The notes: a model not told the origin generated them from the sequence alone. DNA of 64,000 nt from Nymphaea colorata (GCF_008831285.2 NC_045148.1:16532802-16596801); one strand, 5' to 3'. Counted from the stretch's first letter, positions 9,712-22,229 are shown. A program made the numbers and translations.

Positions 9712-12700
9712 AGCAAGGTGAAGTAAGTTATCAAATGTTCTTATGACATTGAATACTGCAGTTTCTGTGGAATGCATGTGTTCTTCTGAACTTTAGTTGG
9801 TCATCGATAGTTATTGTCTTCATCTTTGTTTCTCCGAGCTATGTTATGTGAGGATTTCAGAAAGCATAACTAACTGATAAACCTTTAGATTGGAGATAAA
9901 ACTAATTTCCTGATTACTCCTTTCTATAGCCCTATAAGTTTCGTAATATATAACCTTTAGGCCTTGTCTTGTGGGCTTGGTAGACACATGTTCAGGAAGT
10001 GGATGCTTGGAGGAACCTAGGTGTCTGCAGTCCCTGTTGCTGGTCATATTCGAGCTGCTAAGTTCAGCGAGATGTTCCTGTTCTCATCTGCTCTCAAGGA
10101 GCACAGAAATTCAATTTCATAGAATTATGAGATGATTAGTACAATTTTCTTAAAATAAATAGGATTTTATGTGGAATAGAAGCTCTTCTAAGTTGGCAAG
10201 TGAGCATTTTCACGATTTTTCATAATATCCGCACATAACTGGACACTCATTTCTAGTGGCCACATTTATGTCGTTACATTTAGTATATTATGGATTCCCT
10301 TAAAAGGTACATCAACATGGTGGTTGACTAGTTCCGTTCTTCCTGTTTTGGCATGTTATCTATTCACGGACCATGTGCTATCATGATCTGATCTTTTAGT
10401 AGTTTGCTGTCGCCTGCTATCCTTTTTGCTGTAATGAATTTTACATAAATATGATTACTGTTTATATGGAATTATTTGTAAATCATTTGCTTATTGAGAT
10501 GCACAATAGAGTGCTTTTTGCCTCTTCCATAACACAGATTTTGAAAAAGGAGAAAGGACAAGTCCTCTAAAATGTGTGAATGATTCATTTAGTTCCTAGA
10601 TTGACAGCAAAAATATGTTGAACCATCCTTCCATTAACCTTTTATGTTCATACTTTTCTTAAAATTTAGTGGTCATGATTAAATGTTTCTATGTCTGCAA
10701 TAATTCAGGTGGATTCAGGATTCCGAAGCAATGTCATCCCAAGACATACTCAACTGACATGTTATATTCATCAACTTCTCTTGCAGACTGACTGGTATTT
10801 CCCAGGAGAGGCAGTTCATGGCTTTTTTGCACGTATGAAACCTGAGTTCGATCCGATTCAAGAGATTGGTTGGTCGGGTTGTTTCCTTTTCTGTCAATGG
10901 TTCACGCTGCACTTGTGGTTACCATATATGCAAACTGTAGAATTTGCAGGTTTGGTTTTGTTGTAGCCATTGACATGAACTGGTCTGCAGTGATCTTTTC
11001 TTTTCTTTTCCCTCGGCATGGATAGTTTAGGTCTACCGCATCTAGCCACAAGTCATTTCCTCTATCTTCTGTATGCTTCTACTCTGCTACATAAAAAAGT
11101 TTTCCTGTTTTCATCTGTTCTTCTATTATGAGTTAAAGGCCAGGAACCTTCTTCAGTTTAGACTTTTGACTGCCCCTAGTAATTTGAAGATGGAAAACCC
11201 ATCAAGGTTGGACCTTTGTGGCTATGAGACGGGCAGCCATGATTCAAATTCTCATGGGTATCACTTTTTCTGTAATCCAGATGACCTCTAGTGTTTTAGT
11301 GCTACACCACCAATAGAGCTGCACTGAGTTTCCCCCTCCCACCATTGAGGAAAGGAAGAATACTGTCAATTTCATAACGACCATCAACCTGTTCGGCTTA
11401 GCATCAGGATGATTGAGGAATACATACTTCCATTATATTTATTTCTATTTTTCCTGTGATTGAGCTTGTAAACAGCAGAATTACTAGAGCCGGCTCACTG
11501 TCGTGGTAGAAATCATGCTTGGTTGCTTATACCGAATCTGGATCTTATTGGTATACTTGTACATGCGCTGGGCTTGTAATTTTTAGATCTGGACCTTGTG
11601 TCTGAAGCCTGGTTCAGATCTTGATCTAGAGCTACTGCCGCTGATACCAATCGATCGGTTGAGTAAAGATAATTAGTGCTTCTGTATATCAATTCTAATC
11701 AGATGTGCTTGGATCTGATCACTTAGGTGAACATACGTGAATAGAACAACTTGTAATGTTGCTTCAGCTTATAAATTCAAATTCTTTGGAAGATTGGAAC
11801 GAGTATGAATTTTCTTTATTTTTCAAATGGATATAAAAAACTTATTGCAATTTTCAATGATCTTCAGTAAAATAATCTAAATTTCCCAAAAAGAAGAAAG
11901 TACACGAATCGGCATGTCAAGTACACATAACATCATAATATCGTCGTACCCACTTCTTAAATGAAAATGTAGAGTAAGAGCTTTGTAACATATAATCATT
12001 ATATGGAAAAAGGCAAAAATAAGAACAGATTTTATTGAACCTGTTAAGAAATTTTGGTCTGTCCCCAAAATTGCCGTGATCTTTTTGCATTCCTTGTGGC
12101 AACTTTTACATATGTAAATGTGTGTATATGTGGTATATATGTTTAATTAATGTTAATGCTTATCATACATTCTATTTTCTGATTAGACCGTTAAATTTCT
12201 TAAAATGGGGAGAAATTGGGGACCTATTTTTTTGAAATTAAGAAAATAAATTACTTTGTGTTAGTACTTCCGCCGTATCATAGGGTGAAATCAGAATTGG
12301 TGGACTCCTTTTTTGCAACCAAACTGTAGGCTAACTTCAAATCTACTGAAGAAGGAAAGATACTTGAATGTGTGCGATTATATACATAAGCAATTGAATC
12401 TATTATCAACAAGGAACTGTTCTGTCCAGAACAAATTGCAGAGGTATCTACTCTCTAGTCTACTGAAAAGGAACTGGTTATTCCTCAAGAAGGGATTCAT
12501 CAAAAGAATGTTACCACTTTTTCGAGACAAGCGAGCACGGGAAATGCTTGGTCTTTCTATTCATTTTTATGACAAGGTGGCAGGAACACTGTTGTCTCGC
12601 ACTATTAAAGATGACGCCAACGAGAAGATTGTTCTAAGCACCTGTTGAATCTTCTAATATAGCAACTTTGATTGCTTTTTCAACGTGCACATTATCTAAT

Positions 12701-12730
12701 CACAGTAATTTGTCTGCCATGATCATGCAG
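9712..12730. other. 3' flank and intergenic; no firm gene
   Basis: AT-rich DNA follows the repeat-protein stop. Short frames at 10691-10966 and 12313-12648 start at arbitrary ATGs, have no recognised motifs and show no convincing exon chain. Part of this may be 3' UTR of the upstream gene. It ends at the HSP101 fragment. Confidence 0.4.
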
Positions 12731-12968
12731 TTCTTGAACCGTCGGACTGGCACCCCAGTCACAAGACTGGGTGAAGATGAAAAGAGATGTTAATGGCCTT
12801 AGGTCTCAAAGCATTTGTGGGTGAAGATTGCTACTGTCTTGGACACCTTGCTTCAGGAACTTGATGTTGGCTGATTGATGGATGGACATGGAAGAACTGC
12901 TGATTTCACCAATACTGTAATTATAATGACTTCAAATGTTGGTCCCCAAAAGCTTCTTCTTCAGCAGA
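12731..12968 (+). pseudogene. Broken fragment of cytosolic HSP101 (ClpB-type disaggregase)
   Basis: Two pieces of the HSP101 second ATPase region are readable. At 12737-12800 the frame gives RTGTPVTRLGEDEK, matching the family RWTGIPVTRLGQNEK, then after a frame change KEMLMAL and FVGED (family KERLIGL and VVGQD). At about 12827-12968 it gives TLLQELD, then a stop (TGA 12872-12874), then DGHGRTADFTNTVIIMTSNV, matching TLLQVLDDG and DGQGRTVDFTNTVIIMTSN. Roughly 110 residues of the intact protein, including Walker A and Walker B of the second nucleotide-binding domain, are missing between them. With the frameshift, stop and deletion it cannot make a chaperone. TLLQ and VDFTN favour the cytosolic HSP101 type over organellar ClpB. 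No other HSP101 sequence was recognised on either side. Confidence 0.82.
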
Positions 12969-13111
12969 TAGACTTATACTGGAGGTAATTAGAGGCCGAC
13001 TATCAGATACAAGAATTGCTTTAGGAGATCTGATACAATGTTGCTTATACGCTACTGTAAGCACTACGTAGATTTACCCTCTGCAGTTCCTACTACACAC
13101 ATATATATACA

Positions 13112-13130
13112 TGTGTGTGTGTGTGTGTGT
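13112..13130. repeat. (TG)n microsatellite
   Basis: About nine TG units, preceded by an ATATATATAC tract. Confidence 0.9.
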
Positions 13131-13992
13131 AGCTCACAGACTAATTAAGGCCATTTTTTTGAATGGATTTGCAGACTTTGAGGTTCACAATATATACATC
13201 AATCGCCTAATACTACTGTTAGTCTATTTTGGAGTCTAATATCACTGATCAATTCCAAGTTTCAACTCTACTTTGTTCTGGAAGTGCAAAGCTCCTATTA
13301 AATTGGGAACAGAGAGAAAGCTTTCCTTTTCCCTTCATATAGTTACAGGAATAATCATATTTCTAGTCGTTATCACTTTCGCTGTAGAAAACTTGTTTGA
13401 CAAAGTCACTGATTTAAAAGGCCTGTTTGTCCCAAGAACAAGTGACCTTTATGCTTACAAAAACATGCACCATCAAAATTGGCATTTATTGAAATACACG
13501 CGAAGAGAGACTGGTCATTTCAACACTTCTTTTTTCCCTCTCCCTTTCTTTCCCCCTCGTTTTCTTCTTTTTCATTTTGCTTTCATAACCATACAGTTGG
13601 TAGCTCTTAAAAGGAAAATAAACAAGAAAATTCACAGTTAGAAGTGAAAGTGAAATTGGTTTCTCTCTCTAGGGATGAGTAAATCCTCAATGCTGAAATC
13701 CATTCGTCTTCTTGAGCTCCTTCCAATCACATAATGCATAACACACCAGCCAATACAATGCATAGAACAGTGTGGTTCAAGAGGAAAATCCACAAACCTC
13801 TTTATTATATATATATATGACAGTTATTTAAAGTCATTTAAAGCAAATAGATGGTTGAGAGAAGAAAAAGAAAAAGATGTAAACTTATATTATATGAAAT
13901 GTCTATCACATTTTTCTTTAACTGTTTTATGTTGGATTGAACGGTGTAGATTAGATGACTGAGTGACTCTAAAAAGCTAGAGTAACTATTTA

Positions 13993-14092
<100 letters not shown>

Positions 14093-15070
14093 CATGCCAC
14101 CATTGTGTGCACATTTTTTTAACAAAGCTAATTGCCATATGGAGGTGTTTCGTATGTAAAGTACCTAGGTTGCATTTTATTTAATTTAATACAGAACTTG
14201 GACTTGTAAGGGTTAAAGAATTAACAGGACTGTGGAGTTTATTACTCAAATTGATGCATAAAAAATACATGACCTATTTTACCCAGTTGTTTTGGATATG
14301 TTAAATTCATTTATATGGTTAAATTTGTCATATGAGGTACGTAAGAACTAAGAAGTGTATTATACATATACCCATGTACCGTACTTTAAGTACGTACTAG
14401 CACATGAAATTTAAAACACATGCAAAAATTTAGATATTAAAAAGAAAAAAAAAACGTTGCACAGCTTAGCTTGTGGGCAGTTAATTGGATAAATATAGTA
14501 CGAGCTACTTTGAATGCAAATGAAAAAAGCATGGAGAAGGTTTGGCTTTTTCTAAACATATCAGACCTATCCGATTGTTGATTCAAATTAAAAACCATTA
14601 GCTAGATCTACTAAAAAAAATGAATTTGAGTTCGACTTCTAATAGTTGAGATCCAAAAAAACAAAAAGTCCGACTCGCTTACATATAAATGTCAGATCTG
14701 AAGTCTTAAAACATAGCGGTTTGATTTGCTCATGGACTCGAATGCCAAAACACTTAAACAATCCAATTAAGTTGAAGTGCCAACGAACTTAGCGTATTGA
14801 GAAGGATCACTTTCCTACTTTCTTAAACGTACTGAATAAGCATTGTTTATAACATTCCCATATCTTCTCCCCGCGTCTTCTTCAAGATGATGGAGGTGAT
14901 ACACAGCAACAACCATAAAAGAAAAAAAAATATTTGTTGGGTGTTCGTCGGTGCATTGACCCAGCACTTTCCTCGCTCTTTTAACTGCTCCACTGCTAAA
15001 CATTTTTGGTTTTGCATATGTTGTCTGATTTTTATGAAGAGGATGACCTATGTATAAGTTTATGAGGGGT

Positions 15071-15124
15071 TGGTGTAACGGTCAAGGTCGGGGCTGGTAG
15101 GCGACCATTCTCTGTTTCAAATTT
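15071..15124 (+). mobile_element. tRNA-like SINE head
   Basis: TGGTGTAACGG at 15071-15081 fits a pol III A box (TRGYNNANNNG). CTGTTTCAAATTT at 15112-15124 resembles a B box at tRNA-like spacing. The downstream body and tail were not delimited, so this is a partial or old SINE. Confidence 0.4.
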
Positions 15125-15759
15125 CTAAGATGTCAACTTTTTTATGCTGCAATAGGAACGCCACCATCTCGCAAGTTGAAGAGCACCAGAGAACATCATG
15201 AGGCACCAAAGCGGCCTTATACATTGAGGAAACAAAAATGTTGGGTGAGAGCTTCAACTCTCTTTTAGGCAGTAGGTTGAAATATTTCATACTCACCTAA
15301 AAGAGGATGGCCGTAATTAGATTTAGGGTTTCCATGTACTTTGAGACAACATAGTCATGTTTCCATTTGTAGTGATTAAGATTTGATACTAATGCTATCT
15401 TGGTGCAAGAGAATAACATAGATTTAGGGCAGTCTAGTTTCCCCACCAAATGATAGGAAAAATTTTTGTTTGAGAACATAGGAAAAGCTCTTATTAAGAA
15501 AAATAAGTTGGACCTCTTGAAGAGGAGTTTTTCAGAACTTTTTTCCCAATGAATGTGTCATACATATGAAATTTCACATTCCAATACACCCTTTCATAAA
15601 TATAAGATTTGAGATTTTTTTTCATCCAGGTCTAGATGGAGAAATCCTCCAACCTCTCATTTTTTTAATGCATTGGCGTACCGGCAGACCTCTAAATAGC
15701 TAAAGGATTTCAACATTATATATGTATGAGTGATTGATAGAAACTAGACCAACAGGTCG

Positions 15760-16395
15760 AAGACAAAAACCAAAACCTTTAAATATGCTATTTAAAGTGT
15801 TTTTTTTTTTTAAAATCTAACCTTATCAATATGATCTAAAGGATAAGTTGATGCAAAATACATATTAAGTTAATCCTTTTTTTGAGTTTTATTAATGTTT
15901 TTGTAATAAACAAAAATGATTGGCTCTCATAGCAGATTCATTTTCATAATAGAAAAATTAACATTTTTCATACAAATAACTTAATTCAAAACATGGTTTA
16001 TATCAAAATTGTTTTTAGAAATATATTAGGATGTTTATATTTTATTTAAAATAATTGTTTAGCAGAAAACTAAAAATATGTTTTGATTTTGTTTAGGATA
16101 AAAACCAGACCCTTTGATTTTTAAAATGATTTTTTTTTTTTTGCAATTTAACCTTATTGATTTGATCTTAAGAATGAATTGATGCAAAACATATACTAAG
16201 TTGATCATTTGTTAAAGTTTAATAGTGTTTTTATAATAAAACAAGGCGGATCCTCTCGCATGATAGCAAAAAAATCAACATTTTTCATTAAAACATGTTT
16301 TTTATCAAAATAGTTTTTATAAATATATTTTGATGTTTATATTCTATTTAAAATAGTTTTTTATTGAAAAATCAATGTACCTGGTTTTTATCCAT
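15760..16395. repeat. Imperfect tandem duplication, unit about 337 bp
   Basis: Two consecutive blocks (about 15760-16095 and 16096-16395) share, in order, AAAAACCA-(A/G)A-CC, TTGATGCAAAA, CATATA-like, a run ending TTATAATAAA, AACATTTTTCAT and GATGTTTATATT. Divergence is substantial. It could be a fragment of a satellite or of an AT-rich transposon. Confidence 0.65.
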
Positions 16396-16422
16396 GACCT
16401 TAGTGTATAGTTCTTAACAATC

Positions 16423-16531
<109 letters not shown>

Positions 16532-17393
16532 CGTAGGCCGTCCTGGAGTTAAATAAAGTCATTCCTTGATCTTCGAATAGTCCCCAGTGGGAACGGAACA
16601 TTACCCACAATCATAGAAGTTTGAAGAACCTCGAATCCCAGGACCAAAGACTTTGACGAATAACTTCTTCAGAAGTTGAGCGCTCATTATTTTTTCTTAA
16701 TAAAAAATCACCATTGCACCTTCCTTATTCCTTCCTTCCGGTCAATCCGCAGCCTTATCTTCTCCCTTTTCCAGCTTAATTCAACCAAGACTGATCCTCC
16801 TCCCAACATTTTCCTTTCTTTTTTCAAAGGCTCTCTCTCTCTCTCTCTCTCTTCATTCCTTAGCTCACAAGAAAAAAGAAAGCATGAGGACGATATTTCC
16901 AGCCTCTTTCGTGTTCGCGTGGCTTTTAGACATCCGGACTTCCACGCGGTTACAAAACGTGCAGTTTCAGGAAAATATCAGAAAGAAGAAAGAAAGAAAG
17001 GCGATGCACTAGGAAATTAAACCATGTCGCCGTGTAAAGGTTTTCTAACTTTGTGTTCATTAATGGCAACAAGAGGAAGGAGCGGAAGAAAAGTTTAAAA
17101 CGACTCTCCTCCTCTCTCCATCTACAAAGGAAAAACCATACACATGAAAAAAACAAAATGACTCCCATCTCAAAGTTTGGTACACGTAACAATCTATACA
17201 CATTCCCTTTCTATGAATAGAAAAAGAAGAATAAAGAAGTGACATCTTTATTCCATGTAAGTTTCATCAAATGAAAGAATGGAAAAATGGGATTATTCTA
17301 CTTGAAAATGAACGTAGAAAGGGAAGGAAAAGAAGCTGAATGATTTTGATAGTGATAATTAACAGTTTGGTTCTTGCTTCAATTTGGTCTCTT

Positions 17394-19806
17394 CTACCCA
17401 AGATTTTGCTGCAAAGAACTGTTGCTTGTGCTGTTGGTGGGATTGGCTTGGTGGGTACTTTGTTGGGACCCAATTATTGAAGTGATTGCTGCTGCTAATG
17501 CTGCTGTGAAGTTGGGATCAGCTGTTATGGCGCTCACTGTTTCTGCCAGTGATGGTGATTGCTGCTGCTGCTGTTGGCCTAATTGTGCCGCAACCGCGGC
17601 TTCGAGGCCGTGGGAGATTTGCAGCCCGGAGAACTTAGATTGGTTGTGGATTGATTGCCCGAACAGCTGAGCTGCCGGTGGCGCCGCTCCAAATGGCTGA
17701 GGAGCAGTGCCCAATGGAAGATTGATTGGTGCAGAAGCATTCGGCCTCTGGAAGCCTAGTGGAGTTGGCGTCTGTGTAAGATCAAGGGTGACGGTGGGGA
17801 ATGGAGCGGAGGCCGAGATCGTCGCCATGCTCGACGAGCACGGCAGCAAGGTTCGAGCAAGGAAGCTGGAGTTCATCATCCCGTCCGTGCTCGACATCGA
17901 TCCGGAGAGAAGCATGCAGGCGGCGGCCGACGTCGTCGACGCCATGGCCATGGCTGCCGGTGGGAGCGGATGGTTGTGGTTTCCTTCGTAGGTGGTTATT
18001 AGAATCGTTCTGTCCTCCGCACATCTTTGTACTTGCTTCCGCACCGGGCAGCCGGCGGCCATGGTGCAACGATAATATGCTCGCGGACATGGATTTCCCT
18101 TCGCCATCTTCTGGCCGTATTTCCTCCATTGGCAACCGTCCGTTATCTGTAACAGTACAAATTAAACGCACTGAATGAGATCACAAATTCAATCATTATT
18201 TGAAATCATCATGGGCATCATCTGAAATTGCAGAAATCAAATTCATGATTCATTGATTCGAAAATTTTTCGTAAAAATTTTGCCGTAGATGATCTGAATT
18301 CATAGACCAATAAGAACTTGAATCCGTCTACCAATGGAAATAACCTTTTTCTTTTACTTTCAAGAAAAATGTAACTATGATTTCAGCTGCAATTTATCTT
18401 TATCTGCAACTTTCAGAATACCATTTTGTCACGCTTCACCATGAAGCCTTATCTCGTATTCTAGACGAATCCTTGCAACTACCATTAAAAAAAGTAAACT
18501 CTACCATGGGAGCTTCAGATCGTGCTCGAACCGAGACCCTGGCCTTCCTCATCGTAGCCTCTGCCGCTTGCTCCACGCTTTTGGCAGCCTGCTGCAACTT
18601 GGGGGACTTGTGCACCCACCCTTGTGAAGCCCTGTCCGGGCTTTCCTCCCTCAACTGATCTGGGCTGTGCACCGACACAATCTCCTTGGACACCACCTCC
18701 GTAGTATTGACTGGCGATATCGACCGCTCTTCCGACGAGGATTGCAGCGTCTCTTCTGTGTCTGCGGCTGCACCGGCGGCCGGGCCAGGATCCATGAATT
18801 GCCTAGGCATAATCCTCCTTCCTCCAGATTCAACCAGCTGATCACCAACCTTGTCTTCTTCTTCTTCTTCTGTTTCATGTTCTTCTACTCCTCTCTGGTG
18901 TCACAATGAGCAACACATCAACAATCAGCATGACAAGTTGGTTTCCCCTTATAACGATGGAAAACTCATAAAAATTACCACCACCACAAGAGAAAAAGTC
19001 GTTTTCTCGATTAATTTTTTGTTGGTTTTCGATTTCATGGAGGATCTTGATAGGATAAAGGAGAGGAAACGGATGATATCTTACCTGATCTTGAGTTGGA
19101 TTGGATCTGAGATGGCTTTGCTGCTGCTGCTGCTGCATGAGCGAAGCAACCTGAATCTGTAGGCTCCTGTAGTCGTTGCTGACTTGATGAAACATGTTCC
19201 TTAGCCGTCGATTCTCTTCGTTCACTCGCTCAACTTCGGCCTTGAGCACTGATATCTGCACATAAGATCACAAAAACTTCATTCAGATCTGTTGGTACAC
19301 TTGAATCCAAAAGGTGCTCGTAAATCTTCAGTTGTCGCACTCACTTCGTTCCTGGCCTTCTTCTCTTCCGTCGGCGCGCCGTCGTCGACACTGGACTGAT
19401 CGCTGCTGGCATTCGCAGTAAGAAGCCTTAATCCCGTCTGAATGAAGAGAACAAAGAAACGGAAACGGAAACCGACTTCAACTCTATTCTTAAAACTAAT
19501 AAAAGAGAAGACGGGAAAGCAAATATATTGATCAATTACATTGACGTCACGGTCCGCGGGTTCGCCGGCGTCCTCCTTCTTGACCTTGAAGCCCACGTCG
19601 TCGTGGCCGGCAATTGCACCCGACCGGCTCTTCTCCTTGAAAAAGTCCATCTCACCGACGACGACGCGCTTGTCGCCGGCGGCGGCAGCGACGGGGCTAG
19701 GCTCGCGTTTCCTCTTGGCGCTGTGGAAGGGGTCGAGCACGCCGGCCTTGGTGAGAAAGAACCCGACTGAGTCCGCAGCGATGCTGAGGCCACCACCTTT
19801 GTCCAT
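17394..19806 (-). CDS. Group IIb WRKY transcription factor (WRKY6/31/42-like), 538 residues
   Basis: Sequence-specific nuclear DNA-binding factor. WRKY proteins bind W-boxes (TTGAC[C/T]), and group IIb members act in defence, senescence and nutrient responses. Inferred exons (minus): 19806-19540, 19437-19345, 19255-19085, 18837-18505, 18146-17394; all junctions are GT-AG and phase 0. Exon 3 encodes a leucine-zipper-like coiled coil ([17 protein letters not shown], residues about 121-160) and a short Gln run. Exon 4 ends with the IIb hallmark [15 protein letters not shown]. Exon 5 has an intact WRKYGQK (about 295-301) and a C-X5-C-X23-H-X-H zinc finger (C315, C321, H345, H347), then the IIb tail [15 protein letters not shown] and PTVTLDLTQ. 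The start at MDKGGG is chosen by family similarity; an in-frame ATG 42 bp upstream would add 14 residues. The zinc finger is not split by the VQR intron usual in IIa/IIb genes. Confidence 0.95.
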
Positions 19807-20082
19807 CAAACAAACTCCAAAAATAGTGATTCCAAAGGAAAGCTTCACTCCCCAACCTCCGAATTTACGTGTTCAAACAGAAAACGATCGTATCTGCAAC
19901 AACTGAATAAAAAATCCGAGCAAATTGTGTATCTTAAAATCTTCTTCTCCACATAGAAGAGGAGGAAGAAGAGGAGGGTAGTCTGGAGTGTGATCCAAGT
20001 CTTTTCATGGAGGAAGGTTGGGGAGAATAAAAAGGCAGCGAGAGAAGGAGAGGGCCCAAGACGGTGGTGACATGGGCGTCAT

Positions 20083-21237
20083 CACGTGCGTAAGGGGGCG
20101 CAGCTGGCGAGGGAGGAAGCCACACGGCAGGAGAGCAGGCTGCGACGCAGTCAAAAGGCGGTTGGACTCGCTCCATCGCAGAGAGAGAGAAACGGGAAGG
20201 GGGGGCAGGCCGCCCCCCCCCCCCCGTCGGCCATCACGTGGTGATAATCAACGGTCAACAAGCCTTGACGGCACGGCTTTGAATATTGGGTCCCATCAAT
20301 CTCTGCGTTGCGTTGCGTTGCCTCCTCGAACCTGCCCCCCCTCCCTTTGACCTCTCCCCTCTTTCTCTCTCTACCCTTCTCTCACTAGGCCTGGTTCGAG
20401 ATGTTTTTCTTGACAACAATTAGAAAATGAGTGAGATTGGATTCAGATCTAAGAAATGACATCCCATATTAGAAAAAAATTTGATTCAGATTTAGTTCAA
20501 ATAGATATCCTCTATTCAATACATATACATATCATGAAATTGGTTCTCAGCTAAGAATTATAATGCCGTTCAACTGTGTATTATAATGATAATTTTCAAA
20601 TTTTAATTTGGATATGTTGCTTTACTCATACTTGAATTGAATCTGAATTGAAATCCAAATACATAAACACTTATCCGATCAAGACTCATGAAAATTAAGG
20701 ACTGAATGGGCTCGAGCAGGTGGGATCGGGGAGAGGAGAGATATGGAAGGGCGGGCTTTGACCGGATGGCCCGGCGAAGGAACCGTGTAGGCTTGGTCGA
20801 TCGGATCTGGGCGTCTCCCGGTCAACCGAAACCCAACCGGCCCAAAAGACGAAAAAGCCCTCGGACAAACGGGGGGCATATTCCCTTCCGGAAGGGGTGG
20901 TCCTGACTTTGACGACCCTCCCGGGATCTCCGCCGTCCATCCGAGCAGATCGCCATCGCCGACGCGGATCTCGCCGTCGCTCCGTTCTTCCCTTCGGCAG
21001 CGAAGATGGACGGCGGTGATGAAGGGGGAGGCGGACAGCGGGGATCCCGTTTGGCAGTTCACGGGGATGCCGGGTCAAAGCCATGGACTTGCGGGGAGTA
21101 AGTTCTCGACCGAGATCCCGAACAAATTTGCGGATTTCGTTTTGACTTTTCCGGCCCCGTTTGGTCAATCCCCAAGATCCACAAAAAAACCCAGTGCACG
21201 CCCTGCACACGAATACGATGGCCTGCGCCCATTGACC
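20083..21237 (-). promoter_or_regulatory. Cluster of W-box cores and two G-boxes upstream of the WRKY gene
   Basis: Within about 1.4 kb upstream of the WRKY start there are TTGAC cores on either strand at 20253-20258, 20265-20269, 20347-20352, 20758-20763, 20820-20825, 20909-20914, 21073-21078, 21142-21147, 21163-21168 and 21232-21237. Six extend to TTGACC. Two CACGTG motifs lie at 20083-20088 and 20235-20240. Many group IIb genes are controlled by W-boxes in their own promoters, so auto- or cross-regulation is a reasonable inference. Confidence 0.45.
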
Positions 21238-21310
21238 GGTAACAACCTCATCCTTCCGTTCTGTCTGCCCAAATCATACGAATCGTCTCTGCCCTCTGTT
21301 TCTTCATAAT
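20690..21310. other. GC-rich, CpG-rich island with overlapping frames on both strands
   Basis: This ~0.6-kb block is far richer in C, G and CpG than its AT-rich surroundings and changes back sharply near 21310. Long frames on both strands (minus 20679-21210, plus 21016-21309) are expected from low stop-codon density, and none shows a recognised motif. It may be a distal promoter of the WRKY gene, a decayed gene or an inserted element. Confidence 0.5.
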
Positions 21311-21981
21311 TCTAACAACACATAATGTATCTTTTCTAGTTCCAAAACCTTATATTTATAAATATACATGCCCAAATTGATTATTGACTTCATTTTTTAT
21401 AGTCCTAATCATATAAATATGTTTTATATGTTAGAAAAGCATTATGTTTGTACATGTGAATATATGGTTTTATGTGGGCAGATGAGTGTTGGACTTAGTA
21501 AGCCAACTTAATCATTGACTTTATACCAACAAAGGTGTCTGCTTAATGTTTATCTTTAAATGTGCTTGACTTTACATATGGGGGGTGAAAATTTACTCTG
21601 AGAATTTCAAAAGTGTCTGGATTTATAATAATTACTGTTAAAATATATCAAAAAAATAAAAAATTGGGAAACCAATCTCTGTTGTTGGGGGAGAAGAGGA
21701 CACCAACTACAATCCAAGCAAGCAGGAAAAAGCCTCCTTATCCCACTTGATAATTCTAGGGTTTGCAGGGAGTATAGTATTTGACCCACCATATGATGAG
21801 GTAAGGAAAATTCAGAAGATGTCTAGGCTCAAGGAACCCCTACTAGCTAAGATCATGCATCCCTATTATTAAATATGGTTGATTAGGTATAAGTAGAGTA
21901 ATCTTGGGTCATGTTCTTTTTTAATTAAAAAAAAAGCATAAATACATCACTCGTAGAAATCAAAATTCAACGATTTGAATA

Positions 21982-22229
21982 ATGATCTTCGCGAAATGGA
22001 TCGGCGACGGGATGATGAAAGCAATGTTCGGAGGCGCGGACCATGCATCTAAGAAACATTATCTCGACAAGGGTAAGATTTATGATCAATTATTCATTTC
22101 TTAATTGGATAATTAATTGGCGAGAACCCATGTGCCCTAGAAGTCACCTTGAGTTGAACACATTGATGCCATCTAAATAATTGTTGACAAAAAGCAGGAT
22201 GCCCACAATTGAGACCAGCTAGATCCTAG
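21982..22229 (+). CDS. Speculative two-exon small gene, 40 residues
   Basis: ATG at 21982 opens a clean frame (MIFAKWIGDGMMKAMFGG...) to a plausible donor AAGG/GTAAGA at 22072/22073. An acceptor AAAGCAG at 22191-22197 would continue it in phase to CPQLRPARS and a stop at 22227-22229. The region is better composed than its surroundings, but I recognise no family. It may be an isolated exon of a decayed gene. Confidence 0.18.

Noticed and set aside
10691-10966. 91-codon plus-strand frame as an extra exon of the repeat-protein gene
   Set aside because: The gene ends in frame at 9711; no junction joins this frame and no domain is recognisable.
12313-12648. Upstream continuation of the HSP101 fragment
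   Set aside because: The 111-codon frame does not resemble the HSP101 middle domain.
17801-18178. Plus-strand frames opposite the WRKY gene
   Set aside because: Mirror frames of a GC-rich coding exon; WRKYGQK and the zinc finger are on the minus strand.
20679-21210. Long minus-strand frames in the GC-rich block
   Set aside because: Expected from few stop codons in GC-rich DNA; the other strand is equally open and no motif is visible.
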